A DNA stretch of 64,000 nt from Marinobacterium_D sp050908845 (GTDB taxonomy: Bacteria > Pseudomonadota > Gammaproteobacteria > Pseudomonadales > Balneatricaceae), in NCBI RefSeq assembly GCF_050908845.1, contig NZ_CP194171.1, positions 2,480,001 through 2,544,000 of the forward strand. The letters are read 5' to 3'. Made by a program: the position numbers and the translations under genes. This document shows positions 1 through 8,539 of this stretch, piece after piece. The notes under the pieces are model-generated. The model was not told where the DNA came from and made no database searches. It saw nothing but the letters and a program-made list of their open reading frames with translations. The number at the start of each line of letters is the position of its first letter. Position 1 is the first letter of the stretch.

Positions 1-2
1 TG

Positions 3-659
3 CTGATTGAGGTCTGGGATACCGGGCAGGGTATACCGGAAGAGAAGCGGCAGGAGATTTTCAAGGAGTTCCAGCAGCTCGGTCGCAGGCCCGGTCGAAA
101 CGGCGGCGTAGGTCTGGGACTGGCGATTGTGGAGCGCATCGCCCGGGTGCTCGATTACACCATCCGTGTGGACTCTATTGAAAACCAGGGTTCCCGGTTC
201 AGTTTTCAGGTGCCGGTCAGTGATCAGGACGTTCCGGTACGCAGTTTTATGGCGGGCGTCCAAACCGAAAGCGGTCTTGAAGGGACCGATATTCTTGTGA
301 TCGACAATGAACCGGAAGTGTTGGTCAGCATGAAAGCGCTGCTGGACGGCTGGGGCTGCAGGGTCACCACCGCCGCGGGAGTCGAGCAGGCCCTTGAAGC
401 CCTTGAGGGGCCGCCTTCCATCATCCTGGCGGATTATCACCTGGATGACGATGCGACCGGGACGGCAGCAGTTGAAGCCTTGCGCGAGCACTTTCGGTCA
501 GTGCTGCCCGCGGCCATTCTGACCGCTGATCGCAGCAGCGAAATCCGGCGTCTTCTGCGCGAGCTTGAACTGCCGGTGCTTAACAAACCGGTAAAGCCGA
601 GCAAGCTTCGCGCGCTGATACAGCATTTGGCGGAGTCGCAGCCCCTGCCGAGGGCGTAA
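3..659 (+). CDS. Hybrid sensor histidine kinase/response regulator, C-terminal part
   Basis: Only the last 218 codons are present; the gene begins before the window. The open frame from base 3 starts inside the kinase ATP-binding domain, with a G1 box (DTGQGIP) and a G2 box (GLGLAIVERI). A receiver domain follows, with acidic residues near DNEPE, a phospho-acceptor Asp in LADYHLDDD and the conserved Lys in LNKPVKP. It would autophosphorylate on an upstream His and pass phosphate to its own receiver. The layout resembles the PAS-containing hybrid kinases of pseudomonads (NahK/ErcS' type), but the sensor part is not visible, so the signal is unknown. Confidence 0.9.
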   Translation: MIEVWDTGQGIPEEKRQEIFKEFQQLGRRPGRNGGVGLGLAIVERIARVLDYTIRVDSIENQGSRFSFQVPVSDQDVPVRSFMAGVQTESGLEGTDILVIDNEPEVLVSMKALLDGWGCRVTTAAGVEQALEALEGPPSIILADYHLDDDATGTAAVEALREHFRSVLPAAILTADRSSEIRRLLRELELPVLNKPVKPSKLRALIQHLAESQPLPRA

Positions 660-812
660 GTCCGAATTAGGTCAATAGTGCAGGCGTCATTCGCGATCTG
701 CTAGGGTACACTCATTCCTGCCGGAACCGTTCAATGATCGAGATGAGCGGCCAGAGATCGTTTTCTGCACCTGGCCCGGCGATCCAGTTGTTTTATAAGG
801 ATCCACCAGAAC

Positions 813-2123
813 ATGAAGGAACAAACCTACTATCAACACGTCATCATCGTTGGCGGGGGTGCCGGAGGGCTTGAGCTGGCCACCCGTCTGGGTCGCCGTT
901 ACGGTGCCAAGGGTCTCAAGGTAACGCTGGTTGATCGCGAAACGACCCATGTCTGGAAACCCCTGCTGCACGAAGTGGCGACCGGGCGACTGGATTCCAG
1001 TATCGATGAATTAAGCTACCGGGCCCAGGGCAGACAGGCCGGGTTTAACTTTCATATTGGTGAAATGGAAGGGCTGGATCGCTCCCAGCGCTGTATCAAT
1101 CTGGCGCCGGTGCTTAACAGCGAGGGTGAAGAGCTGGTGCCTGCCCGTACCCTGTATTATGACTATCTGGTGATCGCGGTGGGCAGCCGTACCAATGATT
1201 TCGGTATCGCCGGCGTCAAGGAGCACTGCTGCTTCCTGGATAATCGCAACCAGGCCGACAACTTCCATAATACGCTGCTGGAGGCCTGTCTCCGACTCAG
1301 TAACCACGGCACCGACAATCAGCTGCGAATCTCTATCGTCGGCGCCGGTGCTACCGGGGTCGAGCTGTCGGCCGAGCTGTACAACGCTGCTCAGGAGCTG
1401 GTTTCCTACGGGCTCTCAACCATTCAGCCCACCAGTCTCAAGGTTACGCTGATCGAAGCGGCACCTCGGATACTGGGTGCGCTGCCACCGCGTATCTCGT
1501 CGGCGGCGAAAACTGAACTGCGTAAACTTGGCGTGGACGTGCGCGAGAATACCCAGGTGGTGGAAGTTAACGAGAATGAGCTGGTCACCAACAACGGTGA
1601 TCGTATCCAGTCGCACTTGGTGGTCTGGGCTGCAGGCATCAAGGCGCCGGAGCTGCTGGCAACCCTGGATGGGCTGGAGACCAATAATCGCAACCAGCTG
1701 GTAGTGGGATCAGATCTCAGAACCACTCGCGATGAGCGTATCTTTGCGCTGGGTGACTGTGCAGCCTGCGAACGCAAAGACGAAGAGGGTGGTCTGGTGC
1801 CTCCGCGCGCCCAGGCTGCGCACCAGATGGCGAGTCATCTGTATAAACACTTTGACCGCATTCTCAAGGGCGAGGATATCCCCGCATACGTCTACAAGGA
1901 CTACGGTTCGCTGGTCTCTCTGAGCAAGTACACCACGGTGGGTAACCTGATGGGCAACCTGACCAAGGGTAGCATCATGGTTGAGGGGCATCTGGCCCGC
2001 CTGGTCTATGTGTCACTCTATCGCTTGCATCAGATCGCCCTGTTCGGTTACTTCAAAACCGGCTTGATCACCCTTGTTGCCCGTATCAACAGGGTGATCC
2101 GTCCCCGCCTCAAGCTTCACTGA
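813..2123 (+). CDS. ndh: Type II NADH dehydrogenase (NDH-2)
   Basis: A 436-residue flavoprotein expected to oxidise NADH and reduce quinone at the inner face of the cytoplasmic membrane without pumping protons. It shows an N-terminal FAD-binding GGGAGG motif at about residues 14-19, a second dinucleotide-binding GAGATGVEL motif near residue 177, and the FAD-contacting FALGDCA motif near 310. The C-terminal 60 residues hold the amphipathic helices that NDH-2 uses for membrane attachment. Length is normal for the family. The start has AAGGA about 11 bases upstream. The gene stands alone, with its own terminator at 2227-2245. Confidence 0.9.
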   Translation: MKEQTYYQHVIIVGGGAGGLELATRLGRRYGAKGLKVTLVDRETTHVWKPLLHEVATGRLDSSIDELSYRAQGRQAGFNFHIGEMEGLDRSQRCINLAPVLNSEGEELVPARTLYYDYLVIAVGSRTNDFGIAGVKEHCCFLDNRNQADNFHNTLLEACLRLSNHGTDNQLRISIVGAGATGVELSAELYNAAQELVSYGLSTIQPTSLKVTLIEAAPRILGALPPRISSAAKTELRKLGVDVRENTQVVEVNENELVTNNGDRIQSHLVVWAAGIKAPELLATLDGLETNNRNQLVVGSDLRTTRDERIFALGDCAACERKDEEGGLVPPRAQAAHQMASHLYKHFDRILKGEDIPAYVYKDYGSLVSLSKYTTVGNLMGNLTKGSIMVEGHLARLVYVSLYRLHQIALFGYFKTGLITLVARINRVIRPRLKLH

Positions 2124-2226
2124 TCCTGTCCAATAGCTGGCCGCTGGTTCCGGGCGGCCGGCTGAGCGCTGGTTTGGTTCTTGCAAATACCCCCATAAAG
2201 CGGCGCAACTCCTGGCCATATTTTTG

Positions 2227-2245
2227 AAACCCTGCCGGGTTTTTT
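2227..2245 (+). terminator. Rho-independent terminator after ndh
   Basis: A 6-bp stem (AAACCC/GGGTTT) with a TGCC loop runs into a T tract at 2240-2245. It lies about 100 bases after the ndh stop and before the next gene. Confidence 0.6.
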
Positions 2246-2338
2246 GCCCTCAGGGCCTGAGAATGCGCTGGTTTTAGCCCGTCGTTGTCCATTGACGCGG
2301 CGACGCCTTGTATTTGTAGCCTTTCTTACAGGACCAGT

Positions 2339-2863
2339 ATGGAAAACATCGCGCTTATCGACGGCCAGCAACGTTTCTTTTCTGACAATTTACCGGCTGA
2401 ACTGGGATTGTTGCTCTACCAGGCGTCGGGCAAGGCCGACCCCGCGGAAAAAGAGGCGCTTCTATTAGCGGCGCTCAAGCGCTGGCCCGAGGCGCTCGAT
2501 ACCCATGTCGCGCTGTATAAGCTTTATTTCCGTACCGCCCGCTATGAAGACGCAGAGCGTCAGGTCTGGCGCACGCTGAAGACATCTGCCCGGATTGGAG
2601 GCTTTCGCTGGAACTATCGACTGCTGGAGCCGGAGACCGCTGCCTGGCTGGAGGATCAGACGGTGGCGCGTCTTTACCTGTTCAGCCTCAAGGCGCTCGG
2701 TGTTGTGCGTTTGCGCCGAGGCCGGGTGGTGCTGGCTCATCGCGTGCTCAGTAAACTGCTGCAACTTGATGTGAATGACGAGATTGGCGGCAGCAATTTC
2801 CTCGCTATCGCGCAGCGGTTTCTGGAGGAGGAGATGGGTCTGGACAGGGAGGCCGTTGCATGA
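2339..2863 (+). CDS. Small helical (TPR-like) protein of unknown function
   Basis: A 174-residue, Arg- and Leu-rich, apparently all-helical protein. Residues 40-110 have a TPR-like spacing of small and aromatic residues (pattern ALKRWPEAL ... YKLYFRTARYEDAE). I chose the ATG at 2339 because AGGA sits 7-8 bases upstream; the in-frame ATG at 2285 has no such site and would add 18 unrelated residues. Its 3' end overlaps the start of the Fe-S protein by 4 bases, so the two are co-translated. A partner or assembly role for that oxidoreductase is inference from position only. Confidence 0.7.
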   Translation: MENIALIDGQQRFFSDNLPAELGLLLYQASGKADPAEKEALLLAALKRWPEALDTHVALYKLYFRTARYEDAERQVWRTLKTSARIGGFRWNYRLLEPETAAWLEDQTVARLYLFSLKALGVVRLRRGRVVLAHRVLSKLLQLDVNDEIGGSNFLAIAQRFLEEEMGLDREAVA

Positions 2864-4149
2864 AACCTCAACTTGACTGGTCAGCCTACGAGAATGCCGG
2901 GCTGGGCGATGCCTATGCGGATATTCCGAAAACCGGAGGGGATTACGCCAAGGCGGTGGCGGTTTGCATCAACAGCATGGTCTGTCTGCGGCCGATCGAT
3001 CGCGGTGTCATGTGCCCGAGTTTTCGCGTCCATAACGAGGTCGCGTTTTCGCCCGGTGGTCGCAGCCGCCTGATCAAAAGAATGCTTAATGGTGAGATCA
3101 CCGAAGAGGAACAGATTCAGCTGGATCATGCCATGGATGCCTGTGTGGCCTGTAAGGGCTGCAAGCGTGAGTGCGATACCAACCTGGATATGGCGACCAT
3201 CCGCAGCGAATATCTGGCGCAGCGACAGCAGGCACCGACGCTGCGGCAGAAGCTGTTCGCCGAGCTCCCGGCGCTGCTTCGCTACCCCAGGTTGTTGAAC
3301 CTGGCAAATGCTGCGGTAAACGCCAGCCCCTGGTTAAGAGCCAGGCTGGCACTCAATGATGAACATCCGCTGCCGCAGGTTAAACCCGCACCGGCCCTCA
3401 AACCCTCGGAGACGGGCGGCGCTGCGGGGGAGCTTCTGCTCTGGATTGACAGTTTTAGCGCCCACTTTGCGCCCGAAATCGCGGAGGCCGCGTTGCAGGT
3501 GCTGGAAGCGGCCGGTTACAGGGTGCATCTCCTGAATCAGGAGCACTGCGGTGGACGCAGTGCGTTTTCTCAGGGGCAGCTCGAGACCGCCCGCCAGCAG
3601 GGGCGGGCGCTGGTGGATGCGCTCTGGCCCCATGTGCAGGCAGGGCGTCCCGTCATTGGCCTGGAACCCTCGACCCTGCTGATGCTACGCGACGAGCTAC
3701 TGACCCTGGGCTTGGGTGAAAAAGCGCAGGAGGTATCGCGTTCAGCCCTGCTGTTCGAGGAGTTCCTGGCGCGTGAAATCTCCGCAAATCGTCTGCAGCT
3801 GGCGTTTCAGCCTATCACTGACGCCGCGCCGGTACTGGTGCATGGCCATTGCCACCAGAAAGCGGTGGGCGCGATGAAATCGATGCGCAAGGTACTCAAG
3901 CTGATCCCGAATCTGGAATTCGAGTTTATCGAAGCCTCCTGCTGCGGTGGTGCGGGCAGTTTCAGCTTCGAGGCGGAAAACGCCGATGATTCCCGCCAGA
4001 TGGCAGAGCTGGCGTTGATGCCGAAACTGGCAGAGCACCCCGAATCGGAGCTGGTCAGTAACGGCTTCTCCTGCCGCGAGCAGGTGTCTCGTCTCGGAGG
4101 TCCAAGCGGTATCCATATCGCACAAATACTGGCCCGACATCTCGTCTGA
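2860..4149 (+). CDS. (Fe-S)-binding oxidoreductase subunit, YdiJ C-terminus/GlcF-like, with CCG domains
   Basis: A 429-residue protein with a ferredoxin-like N-terminal region. A degenerate first cluster motif begins near residue 36 (CINSMVC followed by MCPSF) and a second cluster CVACKGCKREC lies at about 95-105. Two cysteine-rich CCG-type domains follow, the second marked by CCGGAGSF near residue 362. It aligns by eye with the C-terminal half of the large FAD/Fe-S 2-hydroxyacid dehydrogenases of the YdiJ type, but here that half stands alone and no FAD-binding subunit lies next to it. It should carry electrons from a flavoprotein encoded elsewhere. It overlaps the preceding gene by 4 bases. 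Confidence 0.75.
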   Translation: MKPQLDWSAYENAGLGDAYADIPKTGGDYAKAVAVCINSMVCLRPIDRGVMCPSFRVHNEVAFSPGGRSRLIKRMLNGEITEEEQIQLDHAMDACVACKGCKRECDTNLDMATIRSEYLAQRQQAPTLRQKLFAELPALLRYPRLLNLANAAVNASPWLRARLALNDEHPLPQVKPAPALKPSETGGAAGELLLWIDSFSAHFAPEIAEAALQVLEAAGYRVHLLNQEHCGGRSAFSQGQLETARQQGRALVDALWPHVQAGRPVIGLEPSTLLMLRDELLTLGLGEKAQEVSRSALLFEEFLAREISANRLQLAFQPITDAAPVLVHGHCHQKAVGAMKSMRKVLKLIPNLEFEFIEASCCGGAGSFSFEAENADDSRQMAELALMPKLAEHPESELVSNGFSCREQVSRLGGPSGIHIAQILARHLV

Positions 4150-4226
4150 ATAAAATCGGGGTTGTGTTGCAGCCCCGCGTTCCTATATACAGACTCCTCT
4201 GGTAACCGGTTTCCAAGGAGTTGTTC

Positions 4227-4904
4227 TTGTATAAACTGCTGATTTTCGATTGGGATGGAACCCTGATCGACTCCCAGGCACGGATCATCGCCAGCATGCA
4301 GGCGGCGGCCGTTGAACTGGGTCACGACCCGCTTTGTCCGGAAGCGGTGCGCAACATCATCGGCCTGGGCTTGCCCGAGGCGATCCGTGAGCTGATTCCC
4401 CACATTGAGTCTGATGCGCTGGATCAGATGCGTGAGCGCTACGCTCACCATTTTCTGGTGGAGAATCAGACCCCCACTGAACTCTATCCCGGCGTCGAAC
4501 GTACACTGCATAGCCTGAAACAGCAGGGCTACCGTCTGGCGGTCGCCACAGGCAAGAGCCGCCGGGGGCTGGACCGGGCGTTGACCGATACAGGCTTGGG
4601 GAAGCTGTTTGAAATCACCCGCTGCGCCGATGAAACCCGTTCCAAGCCCGACCCGCTGATGCTGCATCAGATTCTGGCGGAAATGGCTGTTCCGGCGGAT
4701 GAGGCGGTGATGATCGGTGATACCGAATATGACCTGGAAATGGGAACCCGGGCGGGTGTGCCGACAGTTGCTGTCAGCTATGGCGCGCATCACCTCGATC
4801 GCCTGAGGGGGCACAGGCCCCTGACCGAGATTCATCACTTTCCCGAGCTGCAGATCTGGCTTGAGGAGCTGAAAGACGAGACAACACAGGGGATAGTATC
4901 GTGA
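4227..4904 (+). CDS. HAD-IA family phosphatase (phosphoglycolate phosphatase-like)
   Basis: A 225-residue haloacid-dehalogenase hydrolase. Motif I is DWDGT at residues 8-12 with nucleophile Asp8. The motif II Thr is in AVATGKS. The motif III Lys (RSKPDP) is followed by motif IV IGDTEYD. The helical cap between motifs I and II is of the phosphoglycolate phosphatase type. I prefer the TTG at 4227 because AAGGAG (4215-4220) is 6 bases upstream; the TTG at 4221 abuts that site. The gene ends in a GTGA overlap with sppA. In related genomes this HAD gene sits between rluC and sppA, but rluC is absent here. Exact substrate is unknown. Confidence 0.85.
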   Translation: MYKLLIFDWDGTLIDSQARIIASMQAAAVELGHDPLCPEAVRNIIGLGLPEAIRELIPHIESDALDQMRERYAHHFLVENQTPTELYPGVERTLHSLKQQGYRLAVATGKSRRGLDRALTDTGLGKLFEITRCADETRSKPDPLMLHQILAEMAVPADEAVMIGDTEYDLEMGTRAGVPTVAVSYGAHHLDRLRGHRPLTEIHHFPELQIWLEELKDETTQGIVS

Positions 4905-5935
4905 CCAAAAATGCCTGGGGCGAAGAGGATCAGGGCCCGGAAGCGCAACAGGGCGCGCAGCCTGTAACCTCTTCAGAGTCGCCTGATAAACGCAGTGAAA
5001 GCCGCGAATGGCGTCTGATCGAGAAGATGGTCAACGGGCTGCATGTCGAGCATAGGCGTACACGCCGCTGGGGTATCTTTTTCAAGCTGCTTACCTTTAC
5101 CTATCTGTTTGCGCTGCTCGGTATCTACTTCTATGGGAAAACCCCGGACCTAGATGCCGTGTCATCGGATGAGCATGTGGCAGTGGTGCAGGTTAACGGT
5201 CCTATTGCCGAGAGCGAAAAGGCGAATGCCGATTCGCTGGTCTGGTCATTGCGCCGCGCGTTCGAAAATGAACATAGCCGGGCGGTACTGATGCGTATCA
5301 ACAGCCCCGGCGGCAGTCCGGTCCAGGCTGGATATGTTTATGATGAAATCAATCGCCTCAAGACGAAGTATCCGGAGAAAAAGGTCTACGCGGTGATCAG
5401 CGATATCGGCGCTTCCGGGGCCTACTATATCGCTGCGGCCGCTGATGATATCTACGCGGACAAGGCAAGTCTGGTGGGCTCTATCGGCGTGGTTTCGGCG
5501 AGCTTCGGTTTTGTCGATCTGATGGATAAGCTGGGTGTTGAGCGGCGCATGCTCACCGCCGGTGAGCATAAAGGTCTGCTGGACCCGTTTCAGCCGCTGC
5601 AGAACACCGAGCGCCAGTTCTGGCAGGAGGTGCTTGATACAACCCATCGCCAGTTTATTGAACAGGTGCAGGCCGGGCGGGGCGAACGTCTGAAGGAGGA
5701 TCCGGACCTGTTCACCGGCCTGGTATGGACAGGTGAGCAGGCGTTGGATCTGGGCCTGGTCGATGGCCTGGGTAGCGCCGGTTATGTCGCACGTGATGTG
5801 ATTGGTGTCGACAAGTTGGTCGATTACAGCGCCAAGGGCAGTCCGATCGAGCAGTTGATCGACCGCCTCGGTGTCAGCATGGCCGGTCACCTGGCCAATG
5901 TGTTGGGCGTTGGTGGCGGCGTTCAGTTGCGCTAA
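4901..5935 (+). CDS. sppA: Signal peptide peptidase SppA, S49 family
   Basis: A 344-residue single-domain S49 protease that degrades leftover signal peptides in the inner membrane. After about 45 charged cytoplasmic residues there is one transmembrane helix (about 50-70), then the periplasmic protease domain. Ser172 in GASGAYY is the likely nucleophile and Lys224 in GEHKGLL the general base. Their 52-residue spacing matches the short Bacillus-type SppA rather than the double-length E. coli enzyme. It starts at a GTG overlapping the HAD stop and converges on maf. Confidence 0.9.
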   Translation: MTKNAWGEEDQGPEAQQGAQPVTSSESPDKRSESREWRLIEKMVNGLHVEHRRTRRWGIFFKLLTFTYLFALLGIYFYGKTPDLDAVSSDEHVAVVQVNGPIAESEKANADSLVWSLRRAFENEHSRAVLMRINSPGGSPVQAGYVYDEINRLKTKYPEKKVYAVISDIGASGAYYIAAAADDIYADKASLVGSIGVVSASFGFVDLMDKLGVERRMLTAGEHKGLLDPFQPLQNTERQFWQEVLDTTHRQFIEQVQAGRGERLKEDPDLFTGLVWTGEQALDLGLVDGLGSAGYVARDVIGVDKLVDYSAKGSPIEQLIDRLGVSMAGHLANVLGVGGGVQLR

Positions 5936-5953
5936 CGCTTCTCGCCGATGACG

Positions 5954-5980
5954 CTGGGGAGGCGTTCAGGCGCTCCCCAG
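5954..5980. terminator. Hairpin between convergent sppA and maf
   Basis: CTGGGGA (5954-5960) pairs with TCCCCAG (5974-5980) across a GC-rich loop. It lies between the convergent genes and includes the maf stop codon. No T tract is obvious, so a termination role is inferred from position. Confidence 0.35.
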
Positions 5981-6556
5981 TACCTCAACCCCTTTGCGTT
6001 CCAGCATCGCAATCAGACGGATCAGCGGAAGCCCGACCAGCGTATTGGGGTCGTCGCCGAGCAGGCGTTCAAACAACGCGATCCCTAATCCCTCCGATTT
6101 AAAACTTCCGGCGCAGTCATAAGGCTGCTCCCGCTTCAGGTAGGCGTCGATCTGTTGATCCGTGAGCTGGCGGAACTGCACATCAAAGGGTACTACTTCA
6201 AGTTGATGCTGGTCATTCACGGCGTCGTAAAGGCACAATCCGGTGAGAAAGCGCACGGTATTGCCGGATGCATGACGCAGCTGTTTTCTGGCGCGGTCGT
6301 AAACATGGGGCTTGCCCATCACATTTCCCTCTAGAGTTGCCAGCTGATCCGACCCTATAATAAGTGCATCGGGGTGGCGGCTCGCCACGGCTCGCGCTTT
6401 TTCCAGCGCGAGACGGGCAACCAGGTCCTCAGGGCTTTCCCCTTTGCGCGGGCTTTCATCGATATCCGGAGAATCACAGCTGAAATCCAGTCCAAGTTTG
6501 TCGAGCAGGGTGCGTCGGTAGGCGGAACCGGAGGCGAGAACGAGAGGGCGGGACAT
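5966..6556 (-). CDS. yceF: Maf-family nucleotide pyrophosphatase (YceF type)
   Basis: A 196-residue Maf/Ham1-fold enzyme that hydrolyses nucleoside triphosphates to monophosphates. It has the N-terminal LASGSAYRR loop, the SDQLA motif with the catalytic Asp, and the C-terminal FKSEGLG/LVGLPL elements. The YceF subgroup is characterised as acting on 7-methyl-GTP; assignment to that subgroup rests on its position beside yceD-rpmF and on sequence flavour. The start at 6556 has AGGAG 8 bases upstream. An upstream in-frame ATG would add 14 residues not typical of the family. Confidence 0.88.
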   Translation of the reverse strand: MSRPLVLASGSAYRRTLLDKLGLDFSCDSPDIDESPRKGESPEDLVARLALEKARAVASRHPDALIIGSDQLATLEGNVMGKPHVYDRARKQLRHASGNTVRFLTGLCLYDAVNDQHQLEVVPFDVQFRQLTDQQIDAYLKREQPYDCAGSFKSEGLGIALFERLLGDDPNTLVGLPLIRLIAMLERKGVEVLGSA

Positions 6557-6637
6557 CAGAATCTCCTGGCGTTGGTGCTGTTTTGTGCAAAGCGGCATGA
6601 TACCGCTATTTTTATCGATGAAAACGCCTGCTTTCCT

Positions 6638-6666
6638 TTGACACCCATGGGCTAGATGCCTAGAAT
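6638..6666 (+). promoter_or_regulatory. Sigma70-type promoter for yceD-rpmF
   Basis: A perfect -35 (TTGACA, 6638-6643), a 17-bp spacer and a -10 of TAGAAT (6661-6666). The yceD ATG is at 6676, so transcription from this promoter would start only about 2-4 bases before the start codon and give a nearly leaderless mRNA. Confidence 0.65.
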
Positions 6667-6675
6667 TGCGCGCTT

Positions 6676-7203
6676 ATGTCGTACGGTCCATTACCGAAAA
6701 GAGTTGACCCACGCAAATTGGCTGAGCGTGAGGCGAAAATTGAAGGCGTTGCAGAGGTATCCGCAATGCCCCGATTGAATTCGCTCCTAGCCAACGGAGA
6801 CGGAAAGATTCACGTTTCCCTCTCGTTTGCAGTGGATGAGCAGCGTTTAAGAACCGTCTCCGGATCGGCGTCGGGCACAGTCACGCAGACTTGCCAGCGA
6901 TGCCTCGAACCGGTGCCGGTGGATGTTGAGGCTGAAGTCAATCTGGCTGTGGCTCTCAATGAAGAACAGGCGAAAAATCTGCCCCGGTATTACGATCCCT
7001 TGATCGTCGAGGCTGAGGATATCGAGCTGCTGTCACTGATTGAGGATGAATTGATACTGAGTCTTCCGCTGGTCGCCTACCACGAAGACTGCGAGATTCA
7101 GACCTCCTTCGGCGACGCTGATGAGGCGGCCCGGACGCAGGAAACTAAACCCAACCCATTTAGTGTATTGGCCCAGCTTAAAGAAAAGGCCGATAAGAGT
7201 TGA
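6676..7203 (+). CDS. yceD: YceD/DUF177 family 23S rRNA accumulation protein
   Basis: A 175-residue acidic protein of the DUF177 family, which is nearly always encoded just before rpmF and is linked to 23S rRNA accumulation and ribosome assembly. The pair of cysteines in CQRCLEP (near residue 75) and a further Cys near 139 are typical. There is no clear Shine-Dalgarno site. The first transcribed base predicted from the promoter at 6638-6666 is almost at the ATG. The gene ends 18 bases before rpmF and is expected to be co-transcribed with it. Confidence 0.9.
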   Translation: MSYGPLPKRVDPRKLAEREAKIEGVAEVSAMPRLNSLLANGDGKIHVSLSFAVDEQRLRTVSGSASGTVTQTCQRCLEPVPVDVEAEVNLAVALNEEQAKNLPRYYDPLIVEAEDIELLSLIEDELILSLPLVAYHEDCEIQTSFGDADEAARTQETKPNPFSVLAQLKEKADKS

Positions 7204-7221
7204 ACTAGGAGCTACACAACC

Positions 7222-7404
7222 ATGGCTGTACAGCAGAACAAAAAGTCTCGTTCACGCCGCGACATGCGTCGTTCTCACGATGCACTGGGCAACCCGACTC
7301 TGTCTGTCGACGCGACTACCGGCGAAACCCACCGTCGTCACCACGTCAGCGCTGACGGTTTCTATCGCGGTCGTCAGGTCGTCGAAGCGAAGGGCGACGA
7401 ATAA
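7222..7404 (+). CDS. rpmF: 50S ribosomal protein L32
   Basis: A 60-residue, strongly basic protein with the standard L32 opening (MAVQQNKKSRSRRDMRRSHD) and the HRRHHVS segment. Length and sequence are typical of the proteobacterial form without zinc-binding cysteines. A GGAG site lies about 10 bases before the ATG. It sits between yceD and plsX in the conserved order. Confidence 0.97.
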   Translation: MAVQQNKKSRSRRDMRRSHDALGNPTLSVDATTGETHRRHHVSADGFYRGRQVVEAKGDE

Positions 7405-7406
7405 GC

Positions 7407-8441
7407 TTGACCGGATCGTATTGCATCAGTGTTGATGCAATGGGCGGGGACTTCGGTCCCCGCGTTACCGTTCCTGCCTCCTGTGATGCACTCAAGCGCC
7501 ACCCGGAGCTGAGCATCATCCTCGTTGGTCGTACCAACGACATATACCCCTATCTTGAACGCCAGCGCGGCAATCATTTGCAGCGTCTCGACGTCATGCA
7601 CGCCGACGATATCGTTTCGATGGAAGAGAAACCCTCTCTTGCTTTGCGAAACCGGCGTGATTCCTCCATGTGGAAATCTCTTGATCTGGTTGCGCAGAGC
7701 CGCGCTCAAGCCTGTATCAGTGCTGGCAATACCGGCGCCCTGATGGCGATGAGCCGTTTGATTCTGGGTATGCTGCCGGGTATTGAAAGACCTGCTATCA
7801 CCGCCGCCATTCCCACGCTGAAAGGGCACAGCTTTATGCTGGACCTGGGCGCAAATATCGATTGCAGTGCCGAGCACCTGCTGCAATTTGCCATTATGGG
7901 TTCGGTGATGGTTGAGGCGATCGAGAATCGCCCCCGGCCCAAGGTTGGGTTGCTCAATATAGGCGCCGAAGAAAACAAGGGTACCGACCAGGTGCGAGAA
8001 GCCAGCAAGCTTATCCAGGATCATGGCGGGATAAACTTTATCGGCTATCTTGAGGGAGGTGATCTGTTCGGTGGGCGCTCCGATGTGGTGGTATGTGATG
8101 GTTTTGCCGGCAATGTCGCGTTGAAAAGCTGTGAGGGGTTGTCGAAACTGCTGGTCCGCAAGGTGCAAAGCAGCTTTCGTCGCAATCTATACCGCCGCGT
8201 CATCGCTATGCTGGCGTATCCGATCCTGCGTGATCTTAAAGCTCAGCTCGATCCGGGACGGCGCAATGGGGCGACCCTGCTAGGCTTACAGAGTGTTGTC
8301 ATTAAGAGTCATGGCAGTGCCAATCGCGCCTACTTTGGCTGCGCCATAGATCAGGCGCTGGATGAAGCCCGGTTAAATGTGCCGGAGCGTATTGCCGATC
8401 TGGTTCGAAGGGAAACCAGTAAAACGATCACTGAACACTAA
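7407..8441 (+). CDS. plsX: Phosphate acyltransferase PlsX
   Basis: A 344-residue peripheral membrane enzyme that converts acyl-ACP and phosphate to acyl-phosphate for phospholipid synthesis. It has the N-terminal VDAMGGDFGP motif, the ISAGNTGALM segment and the LLNIGAEENKG region of the family. The start appears to be the TTG at 7407, two bases after the rpmF stop, because the family motif begins only 9 residues later and no ATG fits. Tight spacing to rpmF implies one transcript. Unlike E. coli, no fabH follows. Confidence 0.93.
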   Translation: MTGSYCISVDAMGGDFGPRVTVPASCDALKRHPELSIILVGRTNDIYPYLERQRGNHLQRLDVMHADDIVSMEEKPSLALRNRRDSSMWKSLDLVAQSRAQACISAGNTGALMAMSRLILGMLPGIERPAITAAIPTLKGHSFMLDLGANIDCSAEHLLQFAIMGSVMVEAIENRPRPKVGLLNIGAEENKGTDQVREASKLIQDHGGINFIGYLEGGDLFGGRSDVVVCDGFAGNVALKSCEGLSKLLVRKVQSSFRRNLYRRVIAMLAYPILRDLKAQLDPGRRNGATLLGLQSVVIKSHGSANRAYFGCAIDQALDEARLNVPERIADLVRRETSKTITEH

Positions 8442-8456
8442 GGCCCTGAATTTTCG

Positions 8457-8481
8457 AGCATTCTAAAATCTGATGAATGCT
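8457..8481 (+). promoter_or_regulatory. Inverted repeat upstream of fabD
   Basis: AGCATTC (8457-8463) and GAATGCT (8475-8481) form a perfect 7-bp inverted repeat with an 11-base gap, in the 130-bp gap between plsX and fabD. It could be an operator for a fatty-acid regulator. It does not match a consensus I can name. Confidence 0.35.
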
Positions 8482-8502
8482 GTAAACTACGCCACCCCTG
8501 AG

Positions 8503-8539
8503 CCTGTGGGCCCGTATGTTTTTATTTCTGGGCCCCAGG
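8503..8539 (+). promoter_or_regulatory. Leader hairpin before fabD
   Basis: CCTG-T-GGGCCC (8503-8513) pairs with GGGCCC-CAGG (8530-8539), with a single bulged T and a T-rich 16-base loop. It lies 32 bases before the fabD ATG. No T run follows directly, so it may be an mRNA leader structure rather than a terminator. Confidence 0.4.
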
